Below are positions 53,009 to 61,833 of a stretch of 64,000 bases of DNA, in pieces. The stretch's first letter is position 1. Each line of letters begins with the position of its first letter. Where the stretch lies: the NCBI GenBank assembly GCA_002292375.1, contig DBBV01000017.1, forward strand, positions 77,313 to 141,312. Reading direction: 5' to 3'. Both the position numbers and the translations under genes were made by a program. Under the pieces are notes generated by a model. That model made no database searches. It was given only the letters and a program-made list of their open reading frames with translations, and was not told the origin of the DNA. This DNA is from Methylococcaceae bacterium UBA975 (GTDB taxonomy: Bacteria; Pseudomonadota; Gammaproteobacteria; Methylococcales; Cycloclasticaceae).

Positions 53009-54853
53009 TTAATTCACATCACCGTCATGAAAACAATCATAAATACGTTGGCCTAAGGCTTGATTAATCCCATCTATTGAGCATAAATCTTCAACACCTG
53101 CTGCTTGAATTTCACGTAAACCGCCAAATTGTTTTAACAGTAACTGTCGACGCTTAGGACCCAAGCCTTGTATCGATTCCAGCATGGAGGTTTTTTTAAC
53201 CCGGCCTCGCTGCTGGCGGTGGCCACTAATCGCGAAACGATGGGCCTCGTCACGTATCTGCTGGATAACTAATAACGCCGGCTCATCGGAGGCTAATATC
53301 AATTGCCGACCATCACTCGCACAATAGATTTTTTCCATGCCCACCTTCCTATCACTCCCTTTGGATACGCCGATCACATTGACATCGCTACAGTTGAGCT
53401 CACCCAGGGCTTGAGTGACCGCGTTAACTTGCCCTTTACCGCCATCAATAATCAATAAATCAGGCACCTGGTGCTCCCCTTTTTTGGCACGAGTAAAGCG
53501 ACGTGAAACCGCTTGTGCTAGCGCAGCATAGTCATCCCCCGCTGTTACGTCTTTAATGTTGAACCGTCGGTAGGCTGATTTTAATGGGCCATTATCATCA
53601 AGCACTACGCAAGAGGCGACCGTTTGGTCACCTTGTAAATGGCTAATATCAAAACACTCTATACGATTAATGCTTTGACCAAAAGCAAGCAAGTCTGACA
53701 ATTTCTGTAAGCGATCACGCGTATTTTCTCTACTTAAAAGTTTTTGATTTAATGCAGTTACCGTGTTGTTTTTAGCCATGCTCAACCAGCGCGAACGATC
53801 GCCTCGTGGTTGGTAAACAATGTTTATTTTTCGTTCGGCTTTTTCATTAAGAACTTGCTGGATCAACTCGGATTCACGTAATTTATGACTTAGAATAAGT
53901 GCTTTAGGTAACACTTTGTCTAAATAAAACTGCACAACAAATGCACCTAACACATCTTCTTCGGTTTTACCCCTCGGCATTCTAGGAAAAAAAGTTCGAT
54001 TCCCTAAATGCTGGCCATTGCGTATAAAAAAAACTTGTACACAAGCCATATTGTCTGTTATTTGACAGGCGATCACATCTATATCACCGTCGCTAGCACT
54101 CACGTATTGACGTTCTAATACCTTTCTTAATTGTGCAATTTGGTCTCTAAAGTGTGCGGCTTTTTCGAAATCAAGGCTGGATGCGGCCTGCTCCATCTTT
54201 TTTACTATACCGTTAATTAGGCGCTTATTCTTGCCCTCTAAAAACAGCACTGTATGCTCTACATCATCGCGGTAATCTTGTTGGCTTATTAGGCCTACAC
54301 AGGGTGCTGTACAACGTTTAATCTGGTGTTGCAGACATGGCCTTGAGCGGTTTTTATAAAAGCTGTCATCACACTGCCTTACCGGAAATAACTTTTGTAA
54401 AACGTGCAAACTGTCCCGCACGGCGCCTGCACTGGGGTAGGGACCAAAATACCGACCCTTGAGTTTTTTAGCACCTCGATGAAAACTGAGTTGCGGAAAA
54501 TCATGCTCTGAAGATAAATAGATATAAGGGTAGCTTTTATCATCCCTTAAACAAATGTTGTAGCGTGGCTTTAATTGTTTAATCAGTTGATTTTCAAGTA
54601 ATAAAGCCTCGCCTTCAGTATGTGTAACGACCACGTTTATTGCTCTAACGTGAGACACCATGACCTTTTTCTTTAGGTCTTTATCCTTATTGTTGAAGTA
54701 ACTCGACACTCTTTTCTTGAGATTTTTTGCCTTACCAACATAAATACAGTGCTGCTTAGCGTCTAACATTTGATAAACACCCGGCTTTTGGGTTAATGTT
54801 TTTAAAAAATGTTCGCTATCAAACGCGGTGGTATTATTTGTCGTATCCATCAA
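53009..54853 (-). CDS. uvrC: Excinuclease ABC subunit C
   Basis: Dual nuclease of nucleotide excision repair. The 614-residue protein has an N-terminal GIY-YIG domain (KPGVYQMLDAKQHCIYVGKAKNLKKR, with the second element reading IYVG), a UvrB-interacting UVR motif (KKMEQAASSLDFEKAAHFRDQI), an RNase-H-like C-terminal nuclease (IECFDISHLQGDQTVAS, and LLIDGGKGQ) and two C-terminal helix-hairpin-helix motifs. A terminator upstream separates it from phaR. E. coli uvrY is absent here. Confidence 0.97.
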   Translation of the reverse strand: MMDTTNNTTAFDSEHFLKTLTQKPGVYQMLDAKQHCIYVGKAKNLKKRVSSYFNNKDKDLKKKVMVSHVRAINVVVTHTEGEALLLENQLIKQLKPRYNICLRDDKSYPYIYLSSEHDFPQLSFHRGAKKLKGRYFGPYPSAGAVRDSLHVLQKLFPVRQCDDSFYKNRSRPCLQHQIKRCTAPCVGLISQQDYRDDVEHTVLFLEGKNKRLINGIVKKMEQAASSLDFEKAAHFRDQIAQLRKVLERQYVSASDGDIDVIACQITDNMACVQVFFIRNGQHLGNRTFFPRMPRGKTEEDVLGAFVVQFYLDKVLPKALILSHKLRESELIQQVLNEKAERKINIVYQPRGDRSRWLSMAKNNTVTALNQKLLSRENTRDRLQKLSDLLAFGQSINRIECFDISHLQGDQTVASCVVLDDNGPLKSAYRRFNIKDVTAGDDYAALAQAVSRRFTRAKKGEHQVPDLLIIDGGKGQVNAVTQALGELNCSDVNVIGVSKGSDRKVGMEKIYCASDGRQLILASDEPALLVIQQIRDEAHRFAISGHRQQRGRVKKTSMLESIQGLGPKRRQLLLKQFGGLREIQAAGVEDLCSIDGINQALGQRIYDCFHDGDVN

Positions 54854-54935
54854 TATAAGTGTACGTATTTCTCTACTAAAGACAATTTCTATTATCTTTT
54901 GTTTATTCGCCTAAATAAACGCCCGTCTAAAACTA

Positions 54936-54963
54936 AAAAAGGCCTCAATAATGAGGCCTTTTT
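54936..54963 (-). terminator. Rho-independent terminator after phaR
   Basis: A perfect GGCCTCA/TGAGGCC stem with a 4-base loop, flanked by an A tract on one side and a T tract on the other, so that it can work on both strands. It lies 18 bases after the phaR stop and ends the rimP-to-phaR operon. Confidence 0.9.
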
Positions 54964-54980
54964 GGTTATGCAAATTAAGA

Positions 54981-55442
54981 TTAATCTTTATCCGACGAGC
55001 TTTTTTTTGTATTGTTAAATAAGCCTTCCTGCATTTCTTTAAACACTTCCATGTTTCGGTTAGCCATTGTGCTCATCAAAGAAAATGGATCACTGACCAG
55101 CTCAAACTTACTAATGACTTTTGCCCTTTGTTCGGCAATTAATTTAACAGATGTTTCTAAATACTTAGCGAAATTAGTTTGAAAAGGATCACCATAAAAA
55201 CGGATGAGCTGCTCAAGCATTTGCGCACTCATGATCGGCTCACCGTCTTCTTCCTGCTCAAGGATAATTTGCAACAGCACACTGCGGGTTAAGTCTTCCT
55301 TAGATTTGGCGTCGAGGACTTTAACCGGCTCACGATCAATAATCAGTTTGCGAACATCATTCAGCGTTACATATTTGCTGATTTCAGTATCGTACAAACG
55401 ACGATTTGGGTACTTCTTAATTACGCGTGAGTTTGACATCAT
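54981..55442 (-). CDS. phaR: Polyhydroxyalkanoate synthesis repressor PhaR
   Basis: A 153-residue DNA-binding regulator. The N-terminal PHB_acc_N domain is unmistakable (VIKKYPNRRLYDTEISKYVTLNDVR), followed by the PHB accumulation repeat (LLQIILEQEEDGEPIMSAQMLEQLIRFYGDPFQ). PhaR represses phasin and polymer genes and senses PHA granules in polymer producers; it also occurs in bacteria where its target is unknown. The gene begins 12 bases after the pnp stop, so it is the last member of the translation operon and not beside phaC or phaP genes. No polymer synthase lies in this window. Confidence 0.9.
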   Translation of the reverse strand: MMSNSRVIKKYPNRRLYDTEISKYVTLNDVRKLIIDREPVKVLDAKSKEDLTRSVLLQIILEQEEDGEPIMSAQMLEQLIRFYGDPFQTNFAKYLETSVKLIAEQRAKVISKFELVSDPFSLMSTMANRNMEVFKEMQEGLFNNTKKSSSDKD

Positions 55443-55454
55443 TTACACTAAAAT

Positions 55455-57533
55455 CTACTGATCTGTTGTTTCAGCCTCTTTCATACTTAACCTTACTCGG
55501 CCTTGGCGGTCAACTTCTAATACCTTTACTTTTACCACATCACCTTCAGATAGTTTATCACTGACTTTTTCGACTCGATCTTCTGAAATCTGCGAAATAT
55601 GAACCAAACCATCTTTACCCGGTAAGATCGATACAAATGCACCAAAGTCCATGAGTCTAACAACCTTACCTTCGTAAACTCGGCCTACTTCAACCTCAGC
55701 TGTTATATCTTCAATACGTCTTAACGCTTTCTCGCCTGCTTCGCGATCGACTGAAGCAACTTTTACTAAGCCATCATCCGTAATATCAATCGCTGCGCCC
55801 GTTTCTTCGGTAATGGCGCGAATAGTAACACCACCTTTACCAATAACATCACGAATTTTTGCAGGGTCAATCTTAATCGTCAAGATGCGTGGAGCAAAAT
55901 CTGACATTTCACTACGTGCTACTGATAACTCTGTATTCATTTTTTCTAAAATATGTAGACGTCCGCCTTTTGCTTGCTCTAATGCTTTAGACATAATCTC
56001 AGCGGTAATACCTTGGATTTTAATGTCCATTTGTAAGGCCGTTACACCAGAATCCGTACCGGATACTTTAAAGTCCATATCACCTAAATGATCTTCATCA
56101 CCTAAAATATCAGACAAGACTGCGTAGTCGTCGCCTTCTTTAATAAGGCCCATTGCAATACCAGCCACTGGTGCTTTAATCGGAACCCCAGCATCCATTA
56201 ACGCTAAGCTTGTACCACAGGTACTGGCCATTGAACTTGAGCCGTTAGACTCAGTGACTTCAGCCACTACGCGAAGGACATATGAAAAGTCTTCTTGGCT
56301 TGGTAGCACAGCCATCATGCCACGCTTTGCTAATCGGCCATGACCGATTTCACGTCGTTTTGGCGAGCCAACAAAACCGGTTTCACCCACGCAGAAAGGA
56401 GGGAAATTATAATGCAGCATAAAACTATCGCGGTATTCACCTTCAACAGCATCAATCATTTGTGCGTCACGGTCTGTACCTAAGGTTGCAACAACCAAAG
56501 CTTGGGTTTCACCCCGTGTAAACAAGGCTGAACCGTGTGCGCGAGGTAAAACACCTGTACGTACATGAATCGGACGTACTGTTTCTAAATCACGGCCATC
56601 AATACGGTGCTTAGTTGACAGCACTAGGTTACGAACATGTTTCTTTTCAAGTGAAGAAAAAATGCCTTTTACTTCATCCGCATCTTCATCAGCTAACTGG
56701 GCTAATACCTCGTCCCGCACTTGTTTTAATTTTACTTGGCGATCTAGTTTTACCAATACGGTGTAAGCATCGCTAATACCGGCTGTTGCAACAGCTGCTA
56801 CTTTTTCAACCAACGCATCATTAGTTGCAGCCGCAGTCCATTCCATACGCGGCTTACCAGCTTCAGCTGCTAATTCGTTAATGGCTGTAATGGCTGTTTG
56901 CATTTGCTCATGGCCAAATGTCACCGCACCTAACATCACATCTTCTGATAGGCAGTCGGCTTCTGATTCAACCATCAATACCGCATTAGCCGTACCAGCA
57001 ACAACAAGGTCTAATTGAGAGTCTTGTAATTCAGATTTTGTCGGGTTTAACGCGTATTCACCGTTAATATAACCCACACGAGCCGCACCAATAGGGCCAT
57101 CAAAGGGTAAACCTGAAATAGCTAAAGCAGCTGATGCACCAATTAATGCAGGAATATCTGGATCAACTTCAGGGTTTAAAGAAATAACCGTCGCAATAAT
57201 TTGCGTTTCATTTTTGTAGCCTTTCGGAAACAAGGGGCGAATCGGACGGTCAATCAAACGGCAGGTTAGCGTTTCTTTTTCGCTAGGACGCCCTTCACGC
57301 TTAAAAAAACCGCCGGGTATTTTACCGGCGGCGTATGTTTTTTCTTGGTAATTAACCGTCAGCGGGAAAAAGGAGTTATTCTCTCCGCCTTCGCGTTTGC
57401 CAACCACTGTGACCAGCACGACAGTCCCATCTATTTCCACTAAAACAGCGCCGTCTGCTTGACGTGCTATTTCACCTGTTTCAAATTTTACGAGTTGTTG
57501 ACCGAACTGAAATTCTTTTTTAACTAAATTCAC
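55455..57533 (-). CDS. pnp: Polyribonucleotide nucleotidyltransferase (PNPase)
   Basis: Phosphorolytic 3'-5' exoribonuclease and degradosome member. The 692-residue protein has two RNase PH domains (first with GGFFKREGRPSEKETLTCRLIDRPIRPLF, in part), a second catalytic core containing GTDSGVTALQMDIKIQG, then KH (KIRDVIGKGGVTIRAI) and S1 (GRVYEGKVVRLMDFGAFVSI) domains. rpsO is 27 bases upstream. In enterics the pnp leader is cleaved by RNase III and autoregulated; I saw no decisive hairpin in the short gap here. Confidence 0.98.
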   Translation of the reverse strand: MNLVKKEFQFGQQLVKFETGEIARQADGAVLVEIDGTVVLVTVVGKREGGENNSFFPLTVNYQEKTYAAGKIPGGFFKREGRPSEKETLTCRLIDRPIRPLFPKGYKNETQIIATVISLNPEVDPDIPALIGASAALAISGLPFDGPIGAARVGYINGEYALNPTKSELQDSQLDLVVAGTANAVLMVESEADCLSEDVMLGAVTFGHEQMQTAITAINELAAEAGKPRMEWTAAATNDALVEKVAAVATAGISDAYTVLVKLDRQVKLKQVRDEVLAQLADEDADEVKGIFSSLEKKHVRNLVLSTKHRIDGRDLETVRPIHVRTGVLPRAHGSALFTRGETQALVVATLGTDRDAQMIDAVEGEYRDSFMLHYNFPPFCVGETGFVGSPKRREIGHGRLAKRGMMAVLPSQEDFSYVLRVVAEVTESNGSSSMASTCGTSLALMDAGVPIKAPVAGIAMGLIKEGDDYAVLSDILGDEDHLGDMDFKVSGTDSGVTALQMDIKIQGITAEIMSKALEQAKGGRLHILEKMNTELSVARSEMSDFAPRILTIKIDPAKIRDVIGKGGVTIRAITEETGAAIDITDDGLVKVASVDREAGEKALRRIEDITAEVEVGRVYEGKVVRLMDFGAFVSILPGKDGLVHISQISEDRVEKVSDKLSEGDVVKVKVLEVDRQGRVRLSMKEAETTDQ

Positions 57534-57560
57534 TATTATTTGCCCACTTTTTAATTAACT

Positions 57561-57830
57561 TTATTTTCTTAAGCCTAAACGTGCAATCAGTGCACGGTAA
57601 CGCTCAATGTCTTTTCCTTTCAAGTAATCAAGAAGCTTACGGCGCCTATTGATAATTCTTAGCAAACCTTGACGTGAATGATGATCTTTTTTGTTCTCAG
57701 AAAAATGCGGTGTCAAATGATTGATTCTCCCCGTTAACAAAGCAACTTGAACCTCTGGAGATCCTGTATCACCTTCTGATAACGCATATTCTTTAACAAT
57801 TTCTTGCTTTTGTTCTGTAGCGAACGACAT
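57561..57830 (-). CDS. rpsO: 30S ribosomal protein S15
   Basis: Primary 16S rRNA-binding protein of the 30S platform. The 89-residue protein has the usual size and motifs: SEGDTGSPEVQVALLTGRINHLTPHF, DHHSRQGLLRIINRRRKLLDYLK and the C-terminal YRALIARLGLRK. A promoter lies in the 98-base gap after truB, giving independent expression in addition to readthrough from the long operon. Confidence 0.99.
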   Translation of the reverse strand: MSFATEQKQEIVKEYALSEGDTGSPEVQVALLTGRINHLTPHFSENKKDHHSRQGLLRIINRRRKLLDYLKGKDIERYRALIARLGLRK

Positions 57831-57869
57831 ATTTCTTTACTCCGACTATATTATTTTAAAAAACAACGC

Positions 57870-57898
57870 ATTGTACTCTTGACGAGCATTGCTAACAA
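57870..57898 (-). promoter_or_regulatory. Sigma-70 promoter of rpsO-pnp
   Basis: On the minus strand TTGTTA (57898-57893), a 17-base spacer and TACAAT (57875-57870) lie about 40 bases before the rpsO start codon. An rpsO promoter occurs at the same place in E. coli. Confidence 0.55.
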
Positions 57899-57928
57899 GC
57901 TATTAAGGTAAAACCACTTTTTCTTGTG

Positions 57929-58837
57929 TTATACGAAAATCCTAACAGGCGCCAAACACCCTTCTGTGCTCCACTTACCTAAGCCAAAAATTTCACCGTG
58001 CAGATCATTCAAACGCATTAAATCATGTTTGGGTAGTTGCTCGATCGCTATTTTGCGCCCCATGCATAAATCATTTTGTTGTTGCTCGTTGCACGTTATG
58101 ACAGGGTAATCTAACAACGCCACATCCAAACTACACAGCATCCTGTCTAGCTCTGTCTGATTATCTTGCAGCGCTTCTAATTGCTGCAGAGTAACCGCCT
58201 GAGTTAAGCTAAACGGCCCCGCTTCAGTGCGTCTCAGCAGAGTGACGTGTGCCCCACAACCTATCGCCTCGCCGATATCTTCTGCTAAAGTTCGCACATA
58301 CGTTCCCTTAGTACAAGTAACTTGGAGGGTCAAACTGTTCGCGTTTTGCTGCACTAAATCCAATGATTTAATTGTGACCTTTCGCGCTGGACGCTCTACA
58401 ACTTTTCCTGCTCGCGCTATGGCATACAACCGTTGCCCTTGATGTTTTAACGCGGAGTACATAGGCGGAATTTGCGATATCTCTCCGCAAAACTGTTGCA
58501 AGGTTGTATTAATCGTATCGGCAGTCAGCATGGGTACTTCACGCTGTAAGAGAATGTCACCTTCGCTATCACCGGTACTGGTTGTTACACCCAGTCGCAT
58601 ACAAAATTGATAACTTTTATCGGAGGCCAACAAGTACTGAGACACCTTGGTCCCGTGTCCTAAACAAATAGGTAATACGCCTGATGCCAACGGGTCTAAA
58701 CTACCTGTATGGCCGACTTTTTTTGCCGAGAACAGACGCTTTACGCGTTGAACAACTTGGTTAGATGATAAATGGAGCGGTTTATCGACGACTAGAATAC
58801 CACTGACATCGCGGCCTTTCTTTTTGCGATTTGACAC
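57929..58837 (-). CDS. truB: tRNA pseudouridine-55 synthase TruB
   Basis: Makes Psi55 in the T-arm of tRNAs. The 302-residue protein has GILVVDKPLHLSSNQVVQRVKR, the catalytic aspartate in GHTGSLDPLASGVLPI, YQFCMRLGVTTSTGDSEGD and CTKGTYVRTLAEDIG, plus a C-terminal PUA-like segment. It begins 3 bases after the rbfA stop, in the conserved infB-rbfA-truB-rpsO order. Confidence 0.97.
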   Translation of the reverse strand: MSNRKKKGRDVSGILVVDKPLHLSSNQVVQRVKRLFSAKKVGHTGSLDPLASGVLPICLGHGTKVSQYLLASDKSYQFCMRLGVTTSTGDSEGDILLQREVPMLTADTINTTLQQFCGEISQIPPMYSALKHQGQRLYAIARAGKVVERPARKVTIKSLDLVQQNANSLTLQVTCTKGTYVRTLAEDIGEAIGCGAHVTLLRRTEAGPFSLTQAVTLQQLEALQDNQTELDRMLCSLDVALLDYPVITCNEQQQNDLCMGRKIAIEQLPKHDLMRLNDLHGEIFGLGKWSTEGCLAPVRIFV

Positions 58838-58840
58838 GCT

Positions 58841-59206
58841 TTATTTTTCATTCGTTGGATCAGACGACCGAAGTAAGGCATCAATTTTAATACCCTCCTC
58901 GATCGACTCATCCAAAAAGAACCTTAATTCAGGCACCATCCGCATACGCATACGTTTAGAAACGATGCCGTGGATATAATTTGCAGCGCGATTTAACGCC
59001 ACAATACTCAAACGTTTATCCTGATCAACGTCTGTCGTTAGTACGCTAATGTACACTTTTGCTACCGCCAGGTCTTTAGTCACCTCCACACCACTCACCG
59101 TAACAAAGCCCACATCGGGGTCTTTGACTTCGCGCTGTAGAACGCCTGCCAACTCGCGCTGCAGTTGTCGCTCTACCCGTTGGTAGCGTAAAAACTCTCT
59201 AGGCAT
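58841..59206 (-). CDS. rbfA: Ribosome-binding factor A
   Basis: Cold-shock protein needed for 16S rRNA 5'-end maturation. The 121-residue protein has the single KH-like fold with RYQRVERQLQRELAGVLQREVKDPDVGFVTVS at the N-terminus and RMRMRMVPELRFFLDESIEEG near the C-terminus. It lies 10 bases after infB and 3 before truB. Confidence 0.97.
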   Translation of the reverse strand: MPREFLRYQRVERQLQRELAGVLQREVKDPDVGFVTVSGVEVTKDLAVAKVYISVLTTDVDQDKRLSIVALNRAANYIHGIVSKRMRMRMVPELRFFLDESIEEGIKIDALLRSSDPTNEK

Positions 59207-59216
59207 TTATTGTCAA

Positions 59217-61808
59217 CTATAGTTTACGTTTAACTTCAATTCGATCAAATACTTCGATTTGATCACCGGCCTGAACGTCATTGTAATTCTTAACGCCAAT
59301 ACCACATTCAATACCCGACTTAACTTCTTGCACATCGTCCTTAAAGCGTCGTAAGGACTCAAGCTGACCTTCATAAATAACCACACTATCGCGTAGCACA
59401 CGAATCGGTAAATTTTTCTTAACGAAACCTTCCGTTACCATACAGCCGGCAATCGCACCTAATTTAGGTGAACGGAAAACGTCACGAACGTTAGCAATAC
59501 CAACAATTTGTTCTTTAATATCCGGCGCTAATAGCCCGGACAAGGCATCACGCACATCATCAATTACATCGTAAATAATACTGTAGTAACGAACAGACAC
59601 ACCGCGATTTTCGATCATGCGTCTCGCGCTAGCATCAGCTCGGGTATTAAAGCCAATAATTAAGGCATCCGAAGCTGACGCAAGATTGACGTCACTTTCG
59701 TTAATACCGCCAACGCCACTGGCAACAATCGACACCCTCACCTCATCTGTAGACAAGTTGTTAAGCGAACTTTGAAGTGCCTCCAAACTACCATGAACAT
59801 CGGTTTTAATTAATACATTCAGGGTCGAACTTTCACCGTCTTCCATTTGTGAGAAGGCTTGTTCTAATTTCGAGGCCTGTTGCTTAGCTTGCTTGGCTTG
59901 CTTGGTCCTATTTTGACGGAAAACCGCAATTTCACGTGCTTTACGTTCATTTGGCGCTGCATATACTTCAACACCCGATTCGGTTGCAACGGAAAGGCCT
60001 AACACTTCCACTGGCATGGCAGGGGTCGCTTCTTTAACCGCTTTGCCGTGCTCATCAAACATCGCTTTTACTCGACCGTGCGCTTCACCAGCAACGATAT
60101 AGTCGCCCATACGCAAAGTACCCTTTTGGACTAGAATTGTTCCTACTGGGCCACGCCCTTTATCTAAACGTGATTCAATAACCACACCAATAGCAGGCAC
60201 ATCTATCGCTGCTTTCAATTCCAGTAACTCTGCCTGCAAGGCAATCGCTTCTAGCAGCTCATCGACACCATCACCGGTTAAGGCAGAAATGTGAATAAAC
60301 TGCGTATCACCACCCCAATCTTCGGGTGTCACCTCGATTTGCGCCAACTCGTTTCTTACACGGTCTGGTTGAGCACCTTCTTTATCCATTTTATTAACCG
60401 CTACAATCATCGGCACACCGGCAGCCTTAGCATGCTCAACGGCTTCTTTTGTTTGCGGCATAACGCCATCATCGGCAGCAACCACAAGGATAACCAGATC
60501 GGTTACTTGTGCACCACGTGCCCGCATTTCAGTAAACGCTGCGTGACCGGGTGTATCGATAAAGGTCACCATGCTATCGCCTTGTTTAACGCGGTAGGCA
60601 CCGATATGCTGGGTAATCCCGCCGGACTCGCCAGCGGCAACACGACTTTCACGAATATAATCAAGCAGCGAGGTTTTGCCGTGATCAACATGGCCCATGA
60701 TGGTCACCACAGGTCCACGAGGCAATTCTTCACCTTCAGCTGAAATAACTTCCGCTAACATTTCTGCCTGAATATCTTCATCACTGCGAAGTACAACGTT
60801 ATGACCCATTTCTTCGACAACGATAACCGCCGTCTCTTGATCTAACACTTGGTTAATAGTCGCCATCGTGCCTAAACCCATTAAGGCTTTAATTACTTCG
60901 CCGGCCTTAACTTTCATACGCTGGGCTAGATCCGAAACGATAATACTTTCAGGGATTTCTACATTATAAGTAATCGCTTTAGTTGGCACTTCGAAACCGT
61001 GTTTATTATCCGATTGCAGACGAATATCACGTGTTCTAACTGGGCCTTTCTTCTTGCGTCGACCTTTTTTTGAATCCACATGCAGAATTCGACCACCTGC
61101 TTTTTCAGCGGGTTCTTTCTTTTTGTCAGCCTTGCGTGGCGCTTCTTTGCTTGGGCGAGGCTTTTTAACCTCCGTCTCGACAACCGGCTGCAGTACTGGA
61201 GCCTCGATCTCTGTAGGTGCTTTACTGTCTTCAGCGACTGCTTCCTCAGGTGATTTTTCGCCTTCTAACTCAATTCGAGCCAGTTCAGCCAAACGTTCTT
61301 TTTCAGCGGCTTCTGCAGCTAATTTAGCTTGCTTTTCTGCTTCAATTTTATTCTTTTCTTCCTGCTGCTTCTTCAACCTTTCTTGTTCTTTTTCGCGTGC
61401 AGCACCTTTTTCTTGCACTAACTTTTGATGCTCTTGACCCGCCCGTTTCGCTTCTTCAAATTCTTCAGCACTTAAACCTGAAGCAACCTCTTCTGCCGAA
61501 CGCCCTGTCGTTTTCTTTTTACGTACCTCAATGCTGACCGAACCGGTTGAGCGTCGGCCCTGGCCCGTTTGCTTCAACTCCGTTACCGTCATCTTACGCT
61601 TAAGCGTCATTTTCTTGGGTGCGGTTATTTCGGTTTTAGACTTACCGTGACTTTCACGTAAATGTGCTAATAATTTTAATTTATCGGCCTCGCTCAATGT
61701 CGATGTAACACCTTTTCCCTTCACGCCGGCGTCTTTAAGTTGCTCTACCAACTTTTCAGCTGTTGTACCAACCACCTTAGCCAAATGTTGAACTGTCGTA
61801 TCTGCCAT
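59217..61808 (-). CDS. infB: Translation initiation factor IF-2
   Basis: GTPase that brings fMet-tRNA to the 30S subunit. The start at 61808 (MADTTVQHLAKVVG) has GGAG eight bases upstream; reading from 61856 would add 16 unlikely residues. The 863-residue protein has an N-terminal IF2_N module, a long Lys/Glu/Ala-rich linker (about 85-250), a second IF2_N, the G domain with GHVDHGKT (372-379), DTPGHAAF and NKMD, and C-terminal domains II-IV ending IEVKRKL. It starts 25 bases after the nusA stop. Confidence 0.98.
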   Translation of the reverse strand: MADTTVQHLAKVVGTTAEKLVEQLKDAGVKGKGVTSTLSEADKLKLLAHLRESHGKSKTEITAPKKMTLKRKMTVTELKQTGQGRRSTGSVSIEVRKKKTTGRSAEEVASGLSAEEFEEAKRAGQEHQKLVQEKGAAREKEQERLKKQQEEKNKIEAEKQAKLAAEAAEKERLAELARIELEGEKSPEEAVAEDSKAPTEIEAPVLQPVVETEVKKPRPSKEAPRKADKKKEPAEKAGGRILHVDSKKGRRKKKGPVRTRDIRLQSDNKHGFEVPTKAITYNVEIPESIIVSDLAQRMKVKAGEVIKALMGLGTMATINQVLDQETAVIVVEEMGHNVVLRSDEDIQAEMLAEVISAEGEELPRGPVVTIMGHVDHGKTSLLDYIRESRVAAGESGGITQHIGAYRVKQGDSMVTFIDTPGHAAFTEMRARGAQVTDLVILVVAADDGVMPQTKEAVEHAKAAGVPMIVAVNKMDKEGAQPDRVRNELAQIEVTPEDWGGDTQFIHISALTGDGVDELLEAIALQAELLELKAAIDVPAIGVVIESRLDKGRGPVGTILVQKGTLRMGDYIVAGEAHGRVKAMFDEHGKAVKEATPAMPVEVLGLSVATESGVEVYAAPNERKAREIAVFRQNRTKQAKQAKQQASKLEQAFSQMEDGESSTLNVLIKTDVHGSLEALQSSLNNLSTDEVRVSIVASGVGGINESDVNLASASDALIIGFNTRADASARRMIENRGVSVRYYSIIYDVIDDVRDALSGLLAPDIKEQIVGIANVRDVFRSPKLGAIAGCMVTEGFVKKNLPIRVLRDSVVIYEGQLESLRRFKDDVQEVKSGIECGIGVKNYNDVQAGDQIEVFDRIEVKRKL

Positions 61809-61833
61809 GCTTCTTTCTCCAGGTGTGTATTGC

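Noticed and set aside
60291..60743. Open frame of 150 codons antisense to infB
   Set aside because: It mirrors the G-domain of infB, has no ribosome-binding site or recognisable motif, and follows from the composition of the real gene.
61054..61428. Open frame of 124 codons, Ser/Cys-rich, antisense to infB
   Set aside because: It lies opposite the Lys/Glu/Ala-rich linker of IF-2, whose reverse complement naturally lacks stops.
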